From the NCBI GenBank assembly GCA_045543655.1, contig JAZPXN010000068.1, positions 1 through 64,000 on the forward strand: a DNA stretch of 64,000 nucleotides, written 5' to 3'. The notes under the pieces were generated by a model that had not been told where the DNA came from, did no database searches, and worked only from the letters and a program-made list of their open reading frames with translations. Shown one piece after another: positions 7,485 through 16,133 of this stretch. Within the stretch, counting starts at the first letter, position 1. The number at the start of each line of letters is the position of its first letter. The position numbers and the translations under genes are program-made. This DNA is from RGIG995 sp045543655. GTDB lineage: Bacteria; Bacillota; Clostridia; Oscillospirales; UBA644.

Positions 7485-8312
7485 TCACACCTTTTTATAG
7501 CGCAATACGGAGAAAGAAACCGTGGTGGTCAACGACGAAATATCCTCCAGCTTTGCAATGTCGGCGGGAGACGTCTTTCGGGCATAGGGAGTCATGGCAA
7601 ACAGATTTTTCACGGTCTCGCCGTCCGGCAGAAGAAGGCTCCACCGAAGAACCGTGTTCGACTCCAAGATAAATCCGGGATGCTCCTCCAGGTTGACTTC
7701 GTTCTCATAAACCGAATCGTACACCGCTTGCTTCAGTTCCAGCAAATGATCCTCCAGGGGAATAACCTTAACGTAGATTCCTCCGGGCTTCAGAATGCGG
7801 GAAAACTCGTCGATACAATCGGGCGCAAAAACGTTAACGATCAGATCACACCAATCGTTTTCCAACGGAATATGATAAAGACTGGCCACGGCAAACTCGC
7901 CGGGAAAGGCGCGTTTTGCGGCGGCGTTCAGGGCGTCTCTCGAAATATCCACCCCAACGCATTCCGGCCGGAATCTTTCATTTCTTAGAGCCTCGTACAG
8001 TTCCTGCGTATACCACCCCTCACCGCAGCCGGCGTCAAACAGCTTAACGTCCTTCGGAAGATCCGGAAATGCGGAAGAAACCACCGCTTCCAACAGCGGC
8101 CTGTAGTGCCCCGCAGAAAGGAAGGAGGTACGGGCGCGCACCATAGGACGGTCGTCCCCGTGAAGTCTCCCCTGCTGAGACATCAGAAGATTAACGTAAC
8201 CGCTTTTGGCATAATCGTAGGAATGCCCCGAGGGACAGCGCAAGGTCTTTCCTTCTTTCATCAGTCTGCTTCCGCAAACGGGGCAGGTCAGGGCGCTTTG
8301 ATTTCCAATCAT
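7485..8312 (-). CDS. rlmA: RlmA-type 23S rRNA (guanine-N1)-methyltransferase
   Basis: 275 residues. An N-terminal zinc site (C10, C13, C26, H30) is followed by the RlmA signature SGYVNLL and GDDRPMVRAR, then a Rossmann methyltransferase domain with SAM motif GCGEGW (95-100). RlmA(I) methylates G745 and RlmA(II)/TlrB methylates G748 of 23S rRNA; the latter can give tylosin-type macrolide resistance. Which base is used here cannot be told. The start overlaps the stop of the phosphatase gene by 4 nt and the stop is 1 nt before the MATE start, so it sits inside one operon. Confidence 0.87.
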   Translation of the reverse strand: MIGNQSALTCPVCGSRLMKEGKTLRCPSGHSYDYAKSGYVNLLMSQQGRLHGDDRPMVRARTSFLSAGHYRPLLEAVVSSAFPDLPKDVKLFDAGCGEGWYTQELYEALRNERFRPECVGVDISRDALNAAAKRAFPGEFAVASLYHIPLENDWCDLIVNVFAPDCIDEFSRILKPGGIYVKVIPLEDHLLELKQAVYDSVYENEVNLEEHPGFILESNTVLRWSLLLPDGETVKNLFAMTPYARKTSPADIAKLEDISSLTTTVSFSVLRYKKV

Positions 8313-8869
8313 TTTTCTTCCTCCAGATAAATGGGAGCTTGTCCCTCCCGGAATAGCACCGGCGTCGTATTGGGAAGACAGTATTTACTCAGATTTTCCC
8401 CAGCGGAAACACCGTAAACGGCGCCGTGCATCGCACCGGAAACACCACCGTGGGAAACCACCAGGACCAACCCGTCAGGGTGTCGTTTCTTGATATCCCG
8501 ATAGAATTCCGAGACCCGTGCAACCACGTCTTCGATCAATTCTCCGCCCTCGACGCGCTCCTGCCCAAACCTCCAATATTTTTCAAAAAAATCGCCGGGC
8601 ATACGCTTCCCCTCGTGAACGCCGAAGCACCATTCCATCAGCCGGTCGTCATAGATCGGCTCAGCGCCGGGATAAGCGTATTCCAAGGTCTGGCGGGTAC
8701 GAAGCAACGGAGAACAATAAACTCCGTCAAACCGATAGTTTTTCAGCACTTTTGCGGCTTTTTTTGCACCTTCGATGCCAGACTCGTTTAAGGGAACGTC
8801 GCTTCGTCCTTGCAACAGGTGGAGGTCGTTCCAGTCCGTACGACCGTGCCGTAAATAAATCAGATCCAT
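8309..8869 (-). CDS. histidine phosphatase family protein
   Basis: 186 residues of the phosphoglycerate mutase-like superfamily. The N-terminal LRHGRTDWN holds the phospho-accepting histidine H8, and VVSHGG near residue 139 gives the second active-site histidine. The size fits small phosphatases such as CobC/PhoE rather than glycolytic mutases. The substrate is unknown. It begins 9 nt after the LCP gene with a GAGGA ribosome site and overlaps the rlmA-type gene by ATGA. Confidence 0.88.
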   Translation of the reverse strand: MDLIYLRHGRTDWNDLHLLQGRSDVPLNESGIEGAKKAAKVLKNYRFDGVYCSPLLRTRQTLEYAYPGAEPIYDDRLMEWCFGVHEGKRMPGDFFEKYWRFGQERVEGGELIEDVVARVSEFYRDIKKRHPDGLVLVVSHGGVSGAMHGAVYGVSAGENLSKYCLPNTTPVLFREGQAPIYLEEEK

Positions 8870-8878
8870 CGTTATCCT

Positions 8879-9871
8879 CTATTGATACAGGTTTTCATGT
8901 AAATCCGTAATCACCTTTGTCCGGTCAACCCGGATCACGGACATCCCCCGGTGCGTGTCGAAGGAAAAATTTCCGTCCCCCGGAACGGACACCGTAACGA
9001 GGGGATATTCCATCCATTCCGGAAGAGTGGATACGATACTCCGCACTTCCTCCAAAGAGAGATTCGTAGATATAAACGGTAAAATCTCGTCTGCGGCGGC
9101 AAGAAGCGAAATATAAGAGGAGCCTTTTCGTTCCTCAAGCAAAGCCGAGAGCAGTACCCGCTGATGCCGGGTCCGGTCAAAATCCCCCGCAGCGCTCCCA
9201 CGATCCCGGGCAAAGGCTAACGCCTGCGCGCCGTTCAAACGGTAAGTTCCTTCCGATTCCGGTAAAAGAGAGGGCTTCGTACCCTCTTCGTTGCAAATCC
9301 GATTCACCGCCGAGGCTTCCCGGGGAGATAGCGTCACGGATACGCCGCCAAGCCCGTCGATAATACCTTCAAAAGCACGAAAATCAACGGTTATAAAATA
9401 CGGAATCTCAAGATTGTAATTCTGCCGGAGCGTTGCGCAAAGAAGCTCCTCTTTTCCGTAAAAATAGGCGGAATTCAATCTTGTTTGCCCGTGTCCCTCC
9501 ACCGAGACCAGAAGATCACGCAAAAACGAGCAAAGAACGATTCTCTTGCTCTTGCGGTTTACGGAAAGAAGCACGACGGCATCGGAACGGCAAGCAGCAG
9601 TATCGGGCGGATCGTCTACGCCGATCAGAAGAACGTGTAATACATCCCGGGTCGGGGACAAAACAGGCAGTCCGTCTTCATCGGCAGAGAGGATATCGGT
9701 CCGGGGAAAAAGATCCACGGAAGAAGCTTCCGTCTTCTCCGGTTCCACGGAAAGCATGGAATAATAGCGCTCCCAAACAAGCCGCTCTGCGATCACCGAG
9801 ATCACCGAGATCAGCGAAATCACCAATCCTGCCGTTGCAAGAATCGAAATCATTCGTTTTTTCATCACCAT
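8879..9871 (-). CDS. LytR-CpsA-Psr (LCP) family wall glycopolymer transferase
   Basis: 330 residues. One N-terminal membrane helix (~8-28) anchors an extracellular LCP domain. Recognisable parts are LLIGVDD, RSDAVVLLSVN, SFLRDLLV, RLNSAYFYG, GGVSVTL and RDRGSAAGDFDRTRHQRVLL. LCP proteins attach teichoic acids or capsule polymers to peptidoglycan. First gene of the operon LCP-phosphatase-rlmA-MATE-TSUP with a clear sigma-A promoter. A second ATG 6 nt downstream (9865) is better spaced from the GGGTGG site and may be the true start. Confidence 0.9.
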   Translation of the reverse strand: MVMKKRMISILATAGLVISLISVISVIAERLVWERYYSMLSVEPEKTEASSVDLFPRTDILSADEDGLPVLSPTRDVLHVLLIGVDDPPDTAACRSDAVVLLSVNRKSKRIVLCSFLRDLLVSVEGHGQTRLNSAYFYGKEELLCATLRQNYNLEIPYFITVDFRAFEGIIDGLGGVSVTLSPREASAVNRICNEEGTKPSLLPESEGTYRLNGAQALAFARDRGSAAGDFDRTRHQRVLLSALLEERKGSSYISLLAAADEILPFISTNLSLEEVRSIVSTLPEWMEYPLVTVSVPGDGNFSFDTHRGMSVIRVDRTKVITDLHENLYQ

Positions 9872-9915
9872 ACGCCACCCGATTTCAAAAATGGCGAAAA
9901 AGGAATCACAAATTT

Positions 9916-9944
9916 ATTATAATTCTTTCTTCGCAAAAAAGCAA
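9916..9944 (-). promoter_or_regulatory. promoter of the LCP operon
   Basis: Minus strand: TTGCTT (9939-9944), 17-bp spacer, TATAAT (9916-9921). Confidence 0.75.
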
Positions 9945-10010
9945 GTTATTTGACAAATCGTCGGAATTTCGTTACAAACTCACCAGAAAACATTATGCGA
10001 AGAAAGCGGG

Positions 10011-10038
10011 AAAAAGACCGGGAAGAGCCTTCCCGGTC
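10011..10038 (-). terminator. terminator of the ABC exporter operon
   Basis: Nine-bp GACCGGGAA stem (10016-10024 with 10030-10038), 5-nt loop, followed on the minus strand by a T5 run (10015-10011). Confidence 0.85.
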
Positions 10039-10045
10039 GGTTGAA

Positions 10046-11785
10046 TTACCGTGCGAACTGACTGCGGTACAATTCGGCGTAAAAGCCGTCTTTTTCCAGC
10101 AGTTGGTCGTGATTTCCCTGCTCTACGACTCTGCCGTCCTTCATCACGAGAATACGGTCGGCTTCCCGGATGGTGGAAAGGCGATGGGCAACGATAAAAG
10201 AGGTGCGCCCATCCATCAGCCTTGCGAATGCCCGCTGAATCCGATGCTCGGTTCGGGTATCGATCGAAGAGGTGGCTTCGTCGAGAATCAGCATGGGAGG
10301 CAGGCAAAGCATAACCCGGGTGATGCAGAGAAGCTGCTTCTGCCCCTGCGAAAGACTTCCTCCGTCTTCGCCAATACGGGTATCGTATCCTTCCGGAAGA
10401 CGCTTAATAAAGCTGTGAGCATGGGAGGCCTTTGCGGCGGCAACAACCTCATCGTCGGTGGCGTCGGGCCGTCCCATGACGATGTTATCCCGGATCGTGC
10501 CGGATTTCAACCAGGTCTCCTGAAGAACCATACCGTAGTTCTTCCGCAAGGATTTCCGGGGAATCTCACGGATATCACGTCCCTCAACCTTAACGGAACC
10601 GGAATCGGGATCGTAAAACCGCATCAGAAGATTGATTACCGTGGTTTTCCCGCACCCCGTTGGGCCTACGATGGCAATTCGCTGACCGGGAGCAACGGCA
10701 AGGGAAAGGTCCTCGATCAGCTTCCGGTCGGACACGTAAGAGAAGCAAACCTTTTCCAAGGCCACGTTCCCCTCCACGGTCTCCGGAAGGGGATCGGTGG
10801 CAGCATCGGGGGATTCCGACTCCTGGCCGATAAAATCAAAGACACGCCCTGCGCAGGCAAGTGCGTTCTGTAATTCGGTCATAACGCCGGAAATTTCGTT
10901 AAAGGGCTTGGTATACTGATTGGCGTAGCTGAGAAAGCTGGACAATAGACCTACCGTCAAACCGGTACCGGAAAGCACTGCCAAGGCGCCGGCAAAGCCA
11001 ACTCCGGCGTATACGAGGCTGTTGACGAACCGGGTAGAAGGGTTGACGAGAGAAGAATAGAAAATTGCCTTCAGGGAGCAGGCGCGCAGGCGTTCGTTTA
11101 CGTCTTCGAAGCGTTCCTTCGCCCGATCTTCGTAGGCAAAGGCCTGAACGGTCTTCTGCTGACCGATCATTTCGTCGATCAAGGCCGTCTGTTCTCCGCG
11201 CGTAGACGATTGGACCTGAAACATAGAATAAGTGCGCTTTGCAATAAACGAGGAAACGAAGAGAGATACGGGGGTTACCAGCACCACGACGAGAGCAATG
11301 CGATAATCCAAAAACAACATCACGATCAGCGTTCCAAGAATGGTTGCAACTCCGGTAAACAGCTGGGTAAAGCCCATCAAAAGTCCGTCGGCAAGGGTAT
11401 CCACGTCGGTAATGACCCGGCTGACCAGATCCCCAACGGGATGAGAATCAAGATATTTCAAGGGCAAGGTCGATATTTTCCCAAAAGCGTCCCGGCGGAT
11501 ATCCCGCACCATGCCGTAGGTCAGCTTGTTGTTGAAAAGACTCATAATCCATTGCGCTGCGGCGGTTAAAAGAACGGCAATACAGATTTTTACGATAATA
11601 ACGAAGATGCCGGGATAGTCCACGTTATTCACACCGATGATCTTATCCACCGCTTCCCCGGTGAGGATCGGAACGTAAAGCGTAAGGCCTACGGTAATCA
11701 GAGCCAGAACCAGAGAAAACGCAAGATAGACGCCGTAGGGGCGCAGATATGTAAAAAGCGTTTTTAAAGTTGATTTCCGATTCAT
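10046..11785 (-). CDS. heterodimeric ABC exporter subunit, consensus-site half
   Basis: 579 residues: an N-terminal six-helix type IV exporter domain (~1-310) and a C-terminal ATPase. Walker A is GPTGCGKTT, Walker B is MLILDEATS with the catalytic glutamate, and the signature is LSQGQ rather than LSGGQ. This pattern equals TM288 of the TM287/TM288 exporter. Its partner is the preceding gene, which it overlaps by 4 nt, and together they should form one transporter with one competent and one degenerate ATP site. Drugs, peptides or lipids are typical substrates. A strong terminator follows. Confidence 0.92.
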   Translation of the reverse strand: MNRKSTLKTLFTYLRPYGVYLAFSLVLALITVGLTLYVPILTGEAVDKIIGVNNVDYPGIFVIIVKICIAVLLTAAAQWIMSLFNNKLTYGMVRDIRRDAFGKISTLPLKYLDSHPVGDLVSRVITDVDTLADGLLMGFTQLFTGVATILGTLIVMLFLDYRIALVVVLVTPVSLFVSSFIAKRTYSMFQVQSSTRGEQTALIDEMIGQQKTVQAFAYEDRAKERFEDVNERLRACSLKAIFYSSLVNPSTRFVNSLVYAGVGFAGALAVLSGTGLTVGLLSSFLSYANQYTKPFNEISGVMTELQNALACAGRVFDFIGQESESPDAATDPLPETVEGNVALEKVCFSYVSDRKLIEDLSLAVAPGQRIAIVGPTGCGKTTVINLLMRFYDPDSGSVKVEGRDIREIPRKSLRKNYGMVLQETWLKSGTIRDNIVMGRPDATDDEVVAAAKASHAHSFIKRLPEGYDTRIGEDGGSLSQGQKQLLCITRVMLCLPPMLILDEATSSIDTRTEHRIQRAFARLMDGRTSFIVAHRLSTIREADRILVMKDGRVVEQGNHDQLLEKDGFYAELYRSQFAR

Positions 11786-13509
11786 TTTTCATCCTCCTTC
11801 CGTTCAAACTGGGAGTAATAAATCTCTTGATATACGTCGCAGGAGTCGATCAATTCTTCGTGAGTACCCATGCCGGCGACCTCCCCATCATCGAGAACGA
11901 TGATAAAATCCGCGTGGCGCACCGACGAAGCACGCTGGGAAACGATAAAAGAAGTGGGAGCAAAGGGCAATTCCTTCAGCGCCGTTCGCAGAGCAGCTTC
12001 CGTGGCGTAGTCCAGGGCCGATGCAGAGTCGTCAAGAATCAACACCTCGGGCTTACGGACAAGCGCCCGGGCAATGGTCAGCCGCTGGCGCTGGCCTCCG
12101 GAAAAGTTCCGCCCGTTCTGCTCTACCGGCTCGTCCAGTTTCCCTTCTTTTTTCATCACGAATTCTTCCGCCTGCGCGGCACGGAGCGCCGCCCACAGTT
12201 CTTCATCCGTGGCGTTTTCATTTCCCCACCTCAGGTTATCCCGGATGGAGCCTCGAAACAGAACCGCCTTTTGCGGAACCACCCCAAAACGCTCTCGCAG
12301 AGATTTTCGATCGTATTCCAGCACGTTTCTCCCCCGGAAATAAACGGTTCCCTCGGTGGCATCGTAGAATCGGGGAATCAGATTGACGAGAGAGGTCTTC
12401 CCCGAACCGGTACCGCCGAGGATTCCCACGGTCTGCCCCGCTTTCACGGAAAACGAAAGACCGGTCAGAGCCGGGGATGCATCGGCATAATAGCGGACTG
12501 CAACGTTTTCAAACCGGACGATTTCGTCGGTCTCCGCGCCTTCCCTTTCGACTCCGGAAATCTGAGAAGACTTGATATCAAACACGTCGCTGACCCGCTT
12601 GGCGCCGGCAAGCGCTTTTGTGATGGTCACGACGAGATTGGCAAACTTGATCAGCTCGGTCAAAATCTGGGACATATAGTTGATCAGCGCCACGACCATC
12701 CCCTGAGTGATGATTCCGGTTTCCACCCGGAGGGCACCAACGTAGATCAGCACGACGATTCCAAGATTGACGATCACGTAGGTCAGCGGATTCATCCATG
12801 CGGAAATCTTACCAACGTAGATCTGAAAACGGGTCAGATCCTCATTCTTTTCGGTAAATTCAGCCCCTTCGTCTTCCTGTTTATTGAAGGCTCGTATGAC
12901 GCGGACCCCCGCCAGATTTTCTCTGGTCTTCAGAACGACGCCGTCGGTCTTCTGCTGAACGGTTTTATATTTGGGAAGGGTGATGCGCATAATCAGCCAG
13001 ACCACAAAATACAGCAACGGAATTACCCCAACGAACACAAACGCCGACGTGGAGTCGATGACAAAGGCCATGATCATGGCACCGAGCACGACGAAGGGGG
13101 AACGGAGCAACAGCCGCAGCGTCATATTCACGCCGGTCTGCAGCAGATTCACGTCGCCGGTCATTCGGGTGATCATCGTCGAGGTGCCTAAGGTATCAGC
13201 TTCTTTATACGACAGCGATTGCAAATGGGAAAACAGAGCCTTGCGGACGCCGGCAGCAAAGCCAACCGCTGCCTTTGCGGAAAAATACTGGGCCGTTACC
13301 GCCGCTGCAAGCCCAACGACGCCAAGGCCGACCAGAACGCCGCTCATGGCAATTACGTAGCTTTTATCGTTACCGCCGATTCCTCGGTCAATAATCGCTG
13401 CCATAACGAGAGGCACGAACAATTCCAAAACAGCCTCAAACAGCTTAAAAAGAGGTGCCAGAACCGTTTCCTTTCCGTAAGGCTTCAGATAAATCAGTAA
13501 TTTTTTCAT
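11782..13509 (-). CDS. heterodimeric ABC exporter subunit, degenerate-site half
   Basis: 575 residues with the same layout as its partner: membrane domain ~1-310, ATPase ~335-570. Walker A is GGTGSGKTS and the signature is FSGGQ, but Walker B reads VLILDDSAS, with aspartate in place of the catalytic glutamate. That is the TM287-type non-hydrolysing site of heterodimeric exporters. First gene of a two-gene operon; GGAGGATCTT precedes the ATG. It is divergent from a LysR-type gene and the gap carries an 8-8-8 inverted repeat over the presumed -35. Confidence 0.92.
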   Translation of the reverse strand: MKKLLIYLKPYGKETVLAPLFKLFEAVLELFVPLVMAAIIDRGIGGNDKSYVIAMSGVLVGLGVVGLAAAVTAQYFSAKAAVGFAAGVRKALFSHLQSLSYKEADTLGTSTMITRMTGDVNLLQTGVNMTLRLLLRSPFVVLGAMIMAFVIDSTSAFVFVGVIPLLYFVVWLIMRITLPKYKTVQQKTDGVVLKTRENLAGVRVIRAFNKQEDEGAEFTEKNEDLTRFQIYVGKISAWMNPLTYVIVNLGIVVLIYVGALRVETGIITQGMVVALINYMSQILTELIKFANLVVTITKALAGAKRVSDVFDIKSSQISGVEREGAETDEIVRFENVAVRYYADASPALTGLSFSVKAGQTVGILGGTGSGKTSLVNLIPRFYDATEGTVYFRGRNVLEYDRKSLRERFGVVPQKAVLFRGSIRDNLRWGNENATDEELWAALRAAQAEEFVMKKEGKLDEPVEQNGRNFSGGQRQRLTIARALVRKPEVLILDDSASALDYATEAALRTALKELPFAPTSFIVSQRASSVRHADFIIVLDDGEVAGMGTHEELIDSCDVYQEIYYSQFERKEDEK

Positions 13510-13557
13510 AAGATCCTCCGAAGTTCAAAAAAAATTCCTTGATTTTTCGTTCAGTCT

Positions 13558-13601
13558 ATTGTATCATAAAATCAGCCATATGAAAAGTATTTATTTCATA
13601 T
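13558..13601 (-). promoter_or_regulatory. ABC operon promoter with inverted-repeat operator
   Basis: The minus-strand -10 is TACAAT (13558-13563). The expected -35 position (13581-13586, TTTTCA) is weak and lies inside a perfect inverted repeat, ATATGAAA-N8-TTTCATAT (13578-13601). The repeat is 39 bp upstream of the divergent LysR start, where LysR-type regulators usually bind. Confidence 0.6.
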
Positions 13602-13639
13602 CGCATCCATATCTTTTCCGTATAGAAGGAGCCGATTTT

Positions 13640-14506
13640 ATGGATATGAAACAATTGCGATATTTCGTCGCCGTTGCAGACGAAGGAAGTATTTCTTCCG
13701 CCGCAAAAAAATTGTATCTGACGCAACCGCCGTTAAGCACCCAGCTTAAGGAATTGGAAGCGGAATTGGGATGCGTTCTCTTTGAACGTGGCCCGAGACG
13801 CATAACCCTGACCGAACCGGGAAAAACCCTTTATTCTTACGCGAAGAGCATTCTTGATCTCACACGGGTGGCAAAAGAGGAAGTCGCCGATACCGCAGAT
13901 ACGGAACGGGGCACGGTGCGTATCGGCATCGTTTCATCCCTTGCCTGCGGAAAAGCCCTGAAATGGATCTCTGATTTTGTGGAGAACAACCCGGAAATCC
14001 GCTTCGAGATCACCGAAGGGAATACTTACCAGCTTTTGGAATTGATGAAATCCGGCGTCATTCACCTCGCACTGATCCGGACTCCCTATCAGAAAGACGG
14101 GACGCTCTCCTTTCCCCTTGCAACGGACCGAATGGTGGCCGTCGGCCGACCGGAATTTTTTTCGGACAGTGAGAACATAGCGATTCGTGACCTGGAAAAG
14201 TTTCCGCTGATCGTATACCGACGCTGGGAAGCCACGCTGAAAGAGGTTTTTGAAAAGCAGGAAATTCGGCCGAAAATCCGAATTCTTGCCGACGACGCCC
14301 GCACCGTTGTCAAATGTGCGGAATTGGGTCTGGGACTGGCCGTCGTTCCCCGTTCCGCAGTAGAGGTCCTCGATGAAAGCACCGCCTGCGTCAGGGAGAT
14401 CAACGGGGCTTCCCTGGAATCTGCCATGGAGATCGTTCGCCCGGATTCCGGATACCTTCCGGAATGCTGCCGCCGCTTTCTTGATTTTCTGAAAAACGGC
14501 AAATGA
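13640..14506 (+). CDS. LysR-family transcriptional regulator
   Basis: 288 residues. N-terminal winged helix-turn-helix (MDMKQLRYFVAVADEGS through FERGPRR, residues 1-60), linker helix, then a two-lobed periplasmic-binding-like effector domain (~90-285). The ATG at 13640 follows AGAAGGAG; the upstream in-frame extension runs through the intergenic operator and is rejected. The gene is divergent from the ABC exporter operon, the usual arrangement for a LysR regulator and its target. The effector is unknown; an exported compound is a natural guess. Confidence 0.92.
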   Translation: MDMKQLRYFVAVADEGSISSAAKKLYLTQPPLSTQLKELEAELGCVLFERGPRRITLTEPGKTLYSYAKSILDLTRVAKEEVADTADTERGTVRIGIVSSLACGKALKWISDFVENNPEIRFEITEGNTYQLLELMKSGVIHLALIRTPYQKDGTLSFPLATDRMVAVGRPEFFSDSENIAIRDLEKFPLIVYRRWEATLKEVFEKQEIRPKIRILADDARTVVKCAELGLGLAVVPRSAVEVLDESTACVREINGASLESAMEIVRPDSGYLPECCRRFLDFLKNGK

Positions 14507-14542
14507 TCCTTTAATAGTTCCGTTTTTTGTCGAAAAACCCTC

Positions 14543-14571
14543 TTGCAGACCGATAACATATGTGATATAAT
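14543..14571 (+). promoter_or_regulatory. promoter of the DUF1846-glyA unit
   Basis: TTGCAG (14543-14548), 17-bp spacer, TATAAT (14566-14571). The 5' leader then holds a perfect hairpin, ATGGGC-TTTT-GCCCAT (14608-14623), ending 15 nt before the ATG. Confidence 0.75.
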
Positions 14572-14638
14572 AATACTGTATTTTTATTTATCCAACTCTT
14601 ACGAAGGATGGGCTTTTGCCCATTAAGGGAAAAAGGGC

Positions 14639-16123
14639 ATGAAAAAGATCGGCTTTAACAACGAAGAATATCTGCGGCTTCAATCGCAGCACATCAAAGA
14701 GCGGATTTCCGGTTTCGGCGGAAAACTGTATCTGGAGGTAGGCGGAAAACTGTTCGACGATTATCACGCTTCCCGGGTACTTCCGGGCTTTCAGCCCGAC
14801 TCCAAGATCCGGATGCTGCGGCAATTGAAGGACCAGGCTGAAATCGTTATCGTCATCAGCGCCGCCTCTATCGAACAGAGCAAAAAGAGAAGCGATCTTG
14901 GGATCACCTACGACATGGAAGTTTTGCGGCTGATCGACGCGTTCACCGAATGCGGCCTTTACGTCGGCAGCGTCGTGATCACGCAGTACGCCTCTCAGCC
15001 TCTTGCAAACGCCTTTCAGAAGAGATTGGAGAATCTCGGCATCCGCGTTTACCGACATTATCCCATCCCCGGTTATCCCTCCAACACAAAGCTGATCGTC
15101 AGCGACGACGGCTACGGAAAAAACGATTATATCGAAACGACCCGCCCCTTGGTCGTCGTCACGGCCCCCGGCCCCGGCGCCGGAAAAATGGCGACCTGCC
15201 TTTCCCAGCTTTATCACGATCACAAGCGGGGATTCTCTGCCGGATACGCGAAGTACGAGACGTTTCCCATCTGGAACCTGCCTCTGAAGCACCCTGTCAA
15301 TCTGGCTTACGAAGCAGCTACCGCGGACCTGAACGACGTAAATATGATCGATCCCTTTCATCTGGAGCATTACGGAAAAACGGCCGTCAACTATAACCGG
15401 GACGTAGAAATCTTCCCCGTGCTAAATGCGATTTTTGAGAAGATCTCCGGAACATCCCCCTATCATTCTCCCACCGATATGGGCGTCAATATGGCGGGCT
15501 TTGCCATTGACGACGACGAAGCCGTAAAAGAGGCCGCCCGCAACGAAATCATTCGCAGATACTATAACACGCTTTGCCGGAAGCGCAGCGGAATCACCGA
15601 CGATACGGAGGTATACAAGCAGGAGCTGATCATGAACCAGGCCGACTGCTCTCCCGAGGATCGGGCCTGTATCCGCGCGGCTCTGCTCCGGGCAGAATCC
15701 ACCGGCGCCCCCGCCACGGCCATCGAGCTGAACGACGGAACCATCGTAACCGGCCGGACCTCTCCGCTGTTCGGTTCGTCCTCTGCCTGTCTGCTGAACT
15801 CGTTAAAAGTATTGGCCGGCATCCCCCACGAGGTGGAGGTGATCGCACCTTCGGTCATCGAACCGATTCAGGAGCTGAAGGTCAAGAATCTGGGAAATCA
15901 CAACCCCAGACTCCATACCGACGAAACTCTGATCGCCCTGGCCGTATCGGCCACCACGAACACCGCCGCCGCGGAGGCCATGAAAATGCTGCCCCTGCTG
16001 AAGGGATGCGAAGCCCATTCCACCGTGATTCTCTCTTCGGTGGACAGCGACGTATTCCGCAAATTGGGTATCAACCTCACCTGTGAGCCACAATATCAAA
16101 ACAAACGGCTTTATCATAAATAA
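14639..16123 (+). CDS. DUF1846 domain-containing protein
   Basis: 494 residues, the usual full length of DUF1846 (PF08903). It shows the family opening (KKIGFNNEEYLRLQSQHIKE), a VVTAPGPGAGKMATCLSQLY segment resembling a nucleotide-binding loop, and a C-terminal ATNTAAAEAMKMLPLLKGCE block. The structure-solved members have no assigned reaction; the PGPGAGK loop hints at a phosphate-containing ligand. It is predicted cytoplasmic. It is followed after 10 nt by glyA, so the pair is probably co-transcribed and could be linked to one-carbon or amino acid metabolism, but no function is assigned. Confidence 0.9.
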   Translation: MKKIGFNNEEYLRLQSQHIKERISGFGGKLYLEVGGKLFDDYHASRVLPGFQPDSKIRMLRQLKDQAEIVIVISAASIEQSKKRSDLGITYDMEVLRLIDAFTECGLYVGSVVITQYASQPLANAFQKRLENLGIRVYRHYPIPGYPSNTKLIVSDDGYGKNDYIETTRPLVVVTAPGPGAGKMATCLSQLYHDHKRGFSAGYAKYETFPIWNLPLKHPVNLAYEAATADLNDVNMIDPFHLEHYGKTAVNYNRDVEIFPVLNAIFEKISGTSPYHSPTDMGVNMAGFAIDDDEAVKEAARNEIIRRYYNTLCRKRSGITDDTEVYKQELIMNQADCSPEDRACIRAALLRAESTGAPATAIELNDGTIVTGRTSPLFGSSSACLLNSLKVLAGIPHEVEVIAPSVIEPIQELKVKNLGNHNPRLHTDETLIALAVSATTNTAAAEAMKMLPLLKGCEAHSTVILSSVDSDVFRKLGINLTCEPQYQNKRLYHK

Positions 16124-16133
16124 GGAGCATAAT

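Noticed and set aside
9950..10873. Long rightward frame opposite the ABC exporter gene
   Set aside because: It is antisense to a clear ABC ATPase, has no family resemblance and no convincing ribosome site.
11770..13191. 473-codon rightward frame opposite the second ABC subunit
   Set aside because: Shadow of a conserved exporter gene; composition follows the antisense of the membrane domain.
14588..15370. 260-codon leftward frame opposite the DUF1846 gene
   Set aside because: Antisense to a conserved family and starts or ends without regulatory sequence.
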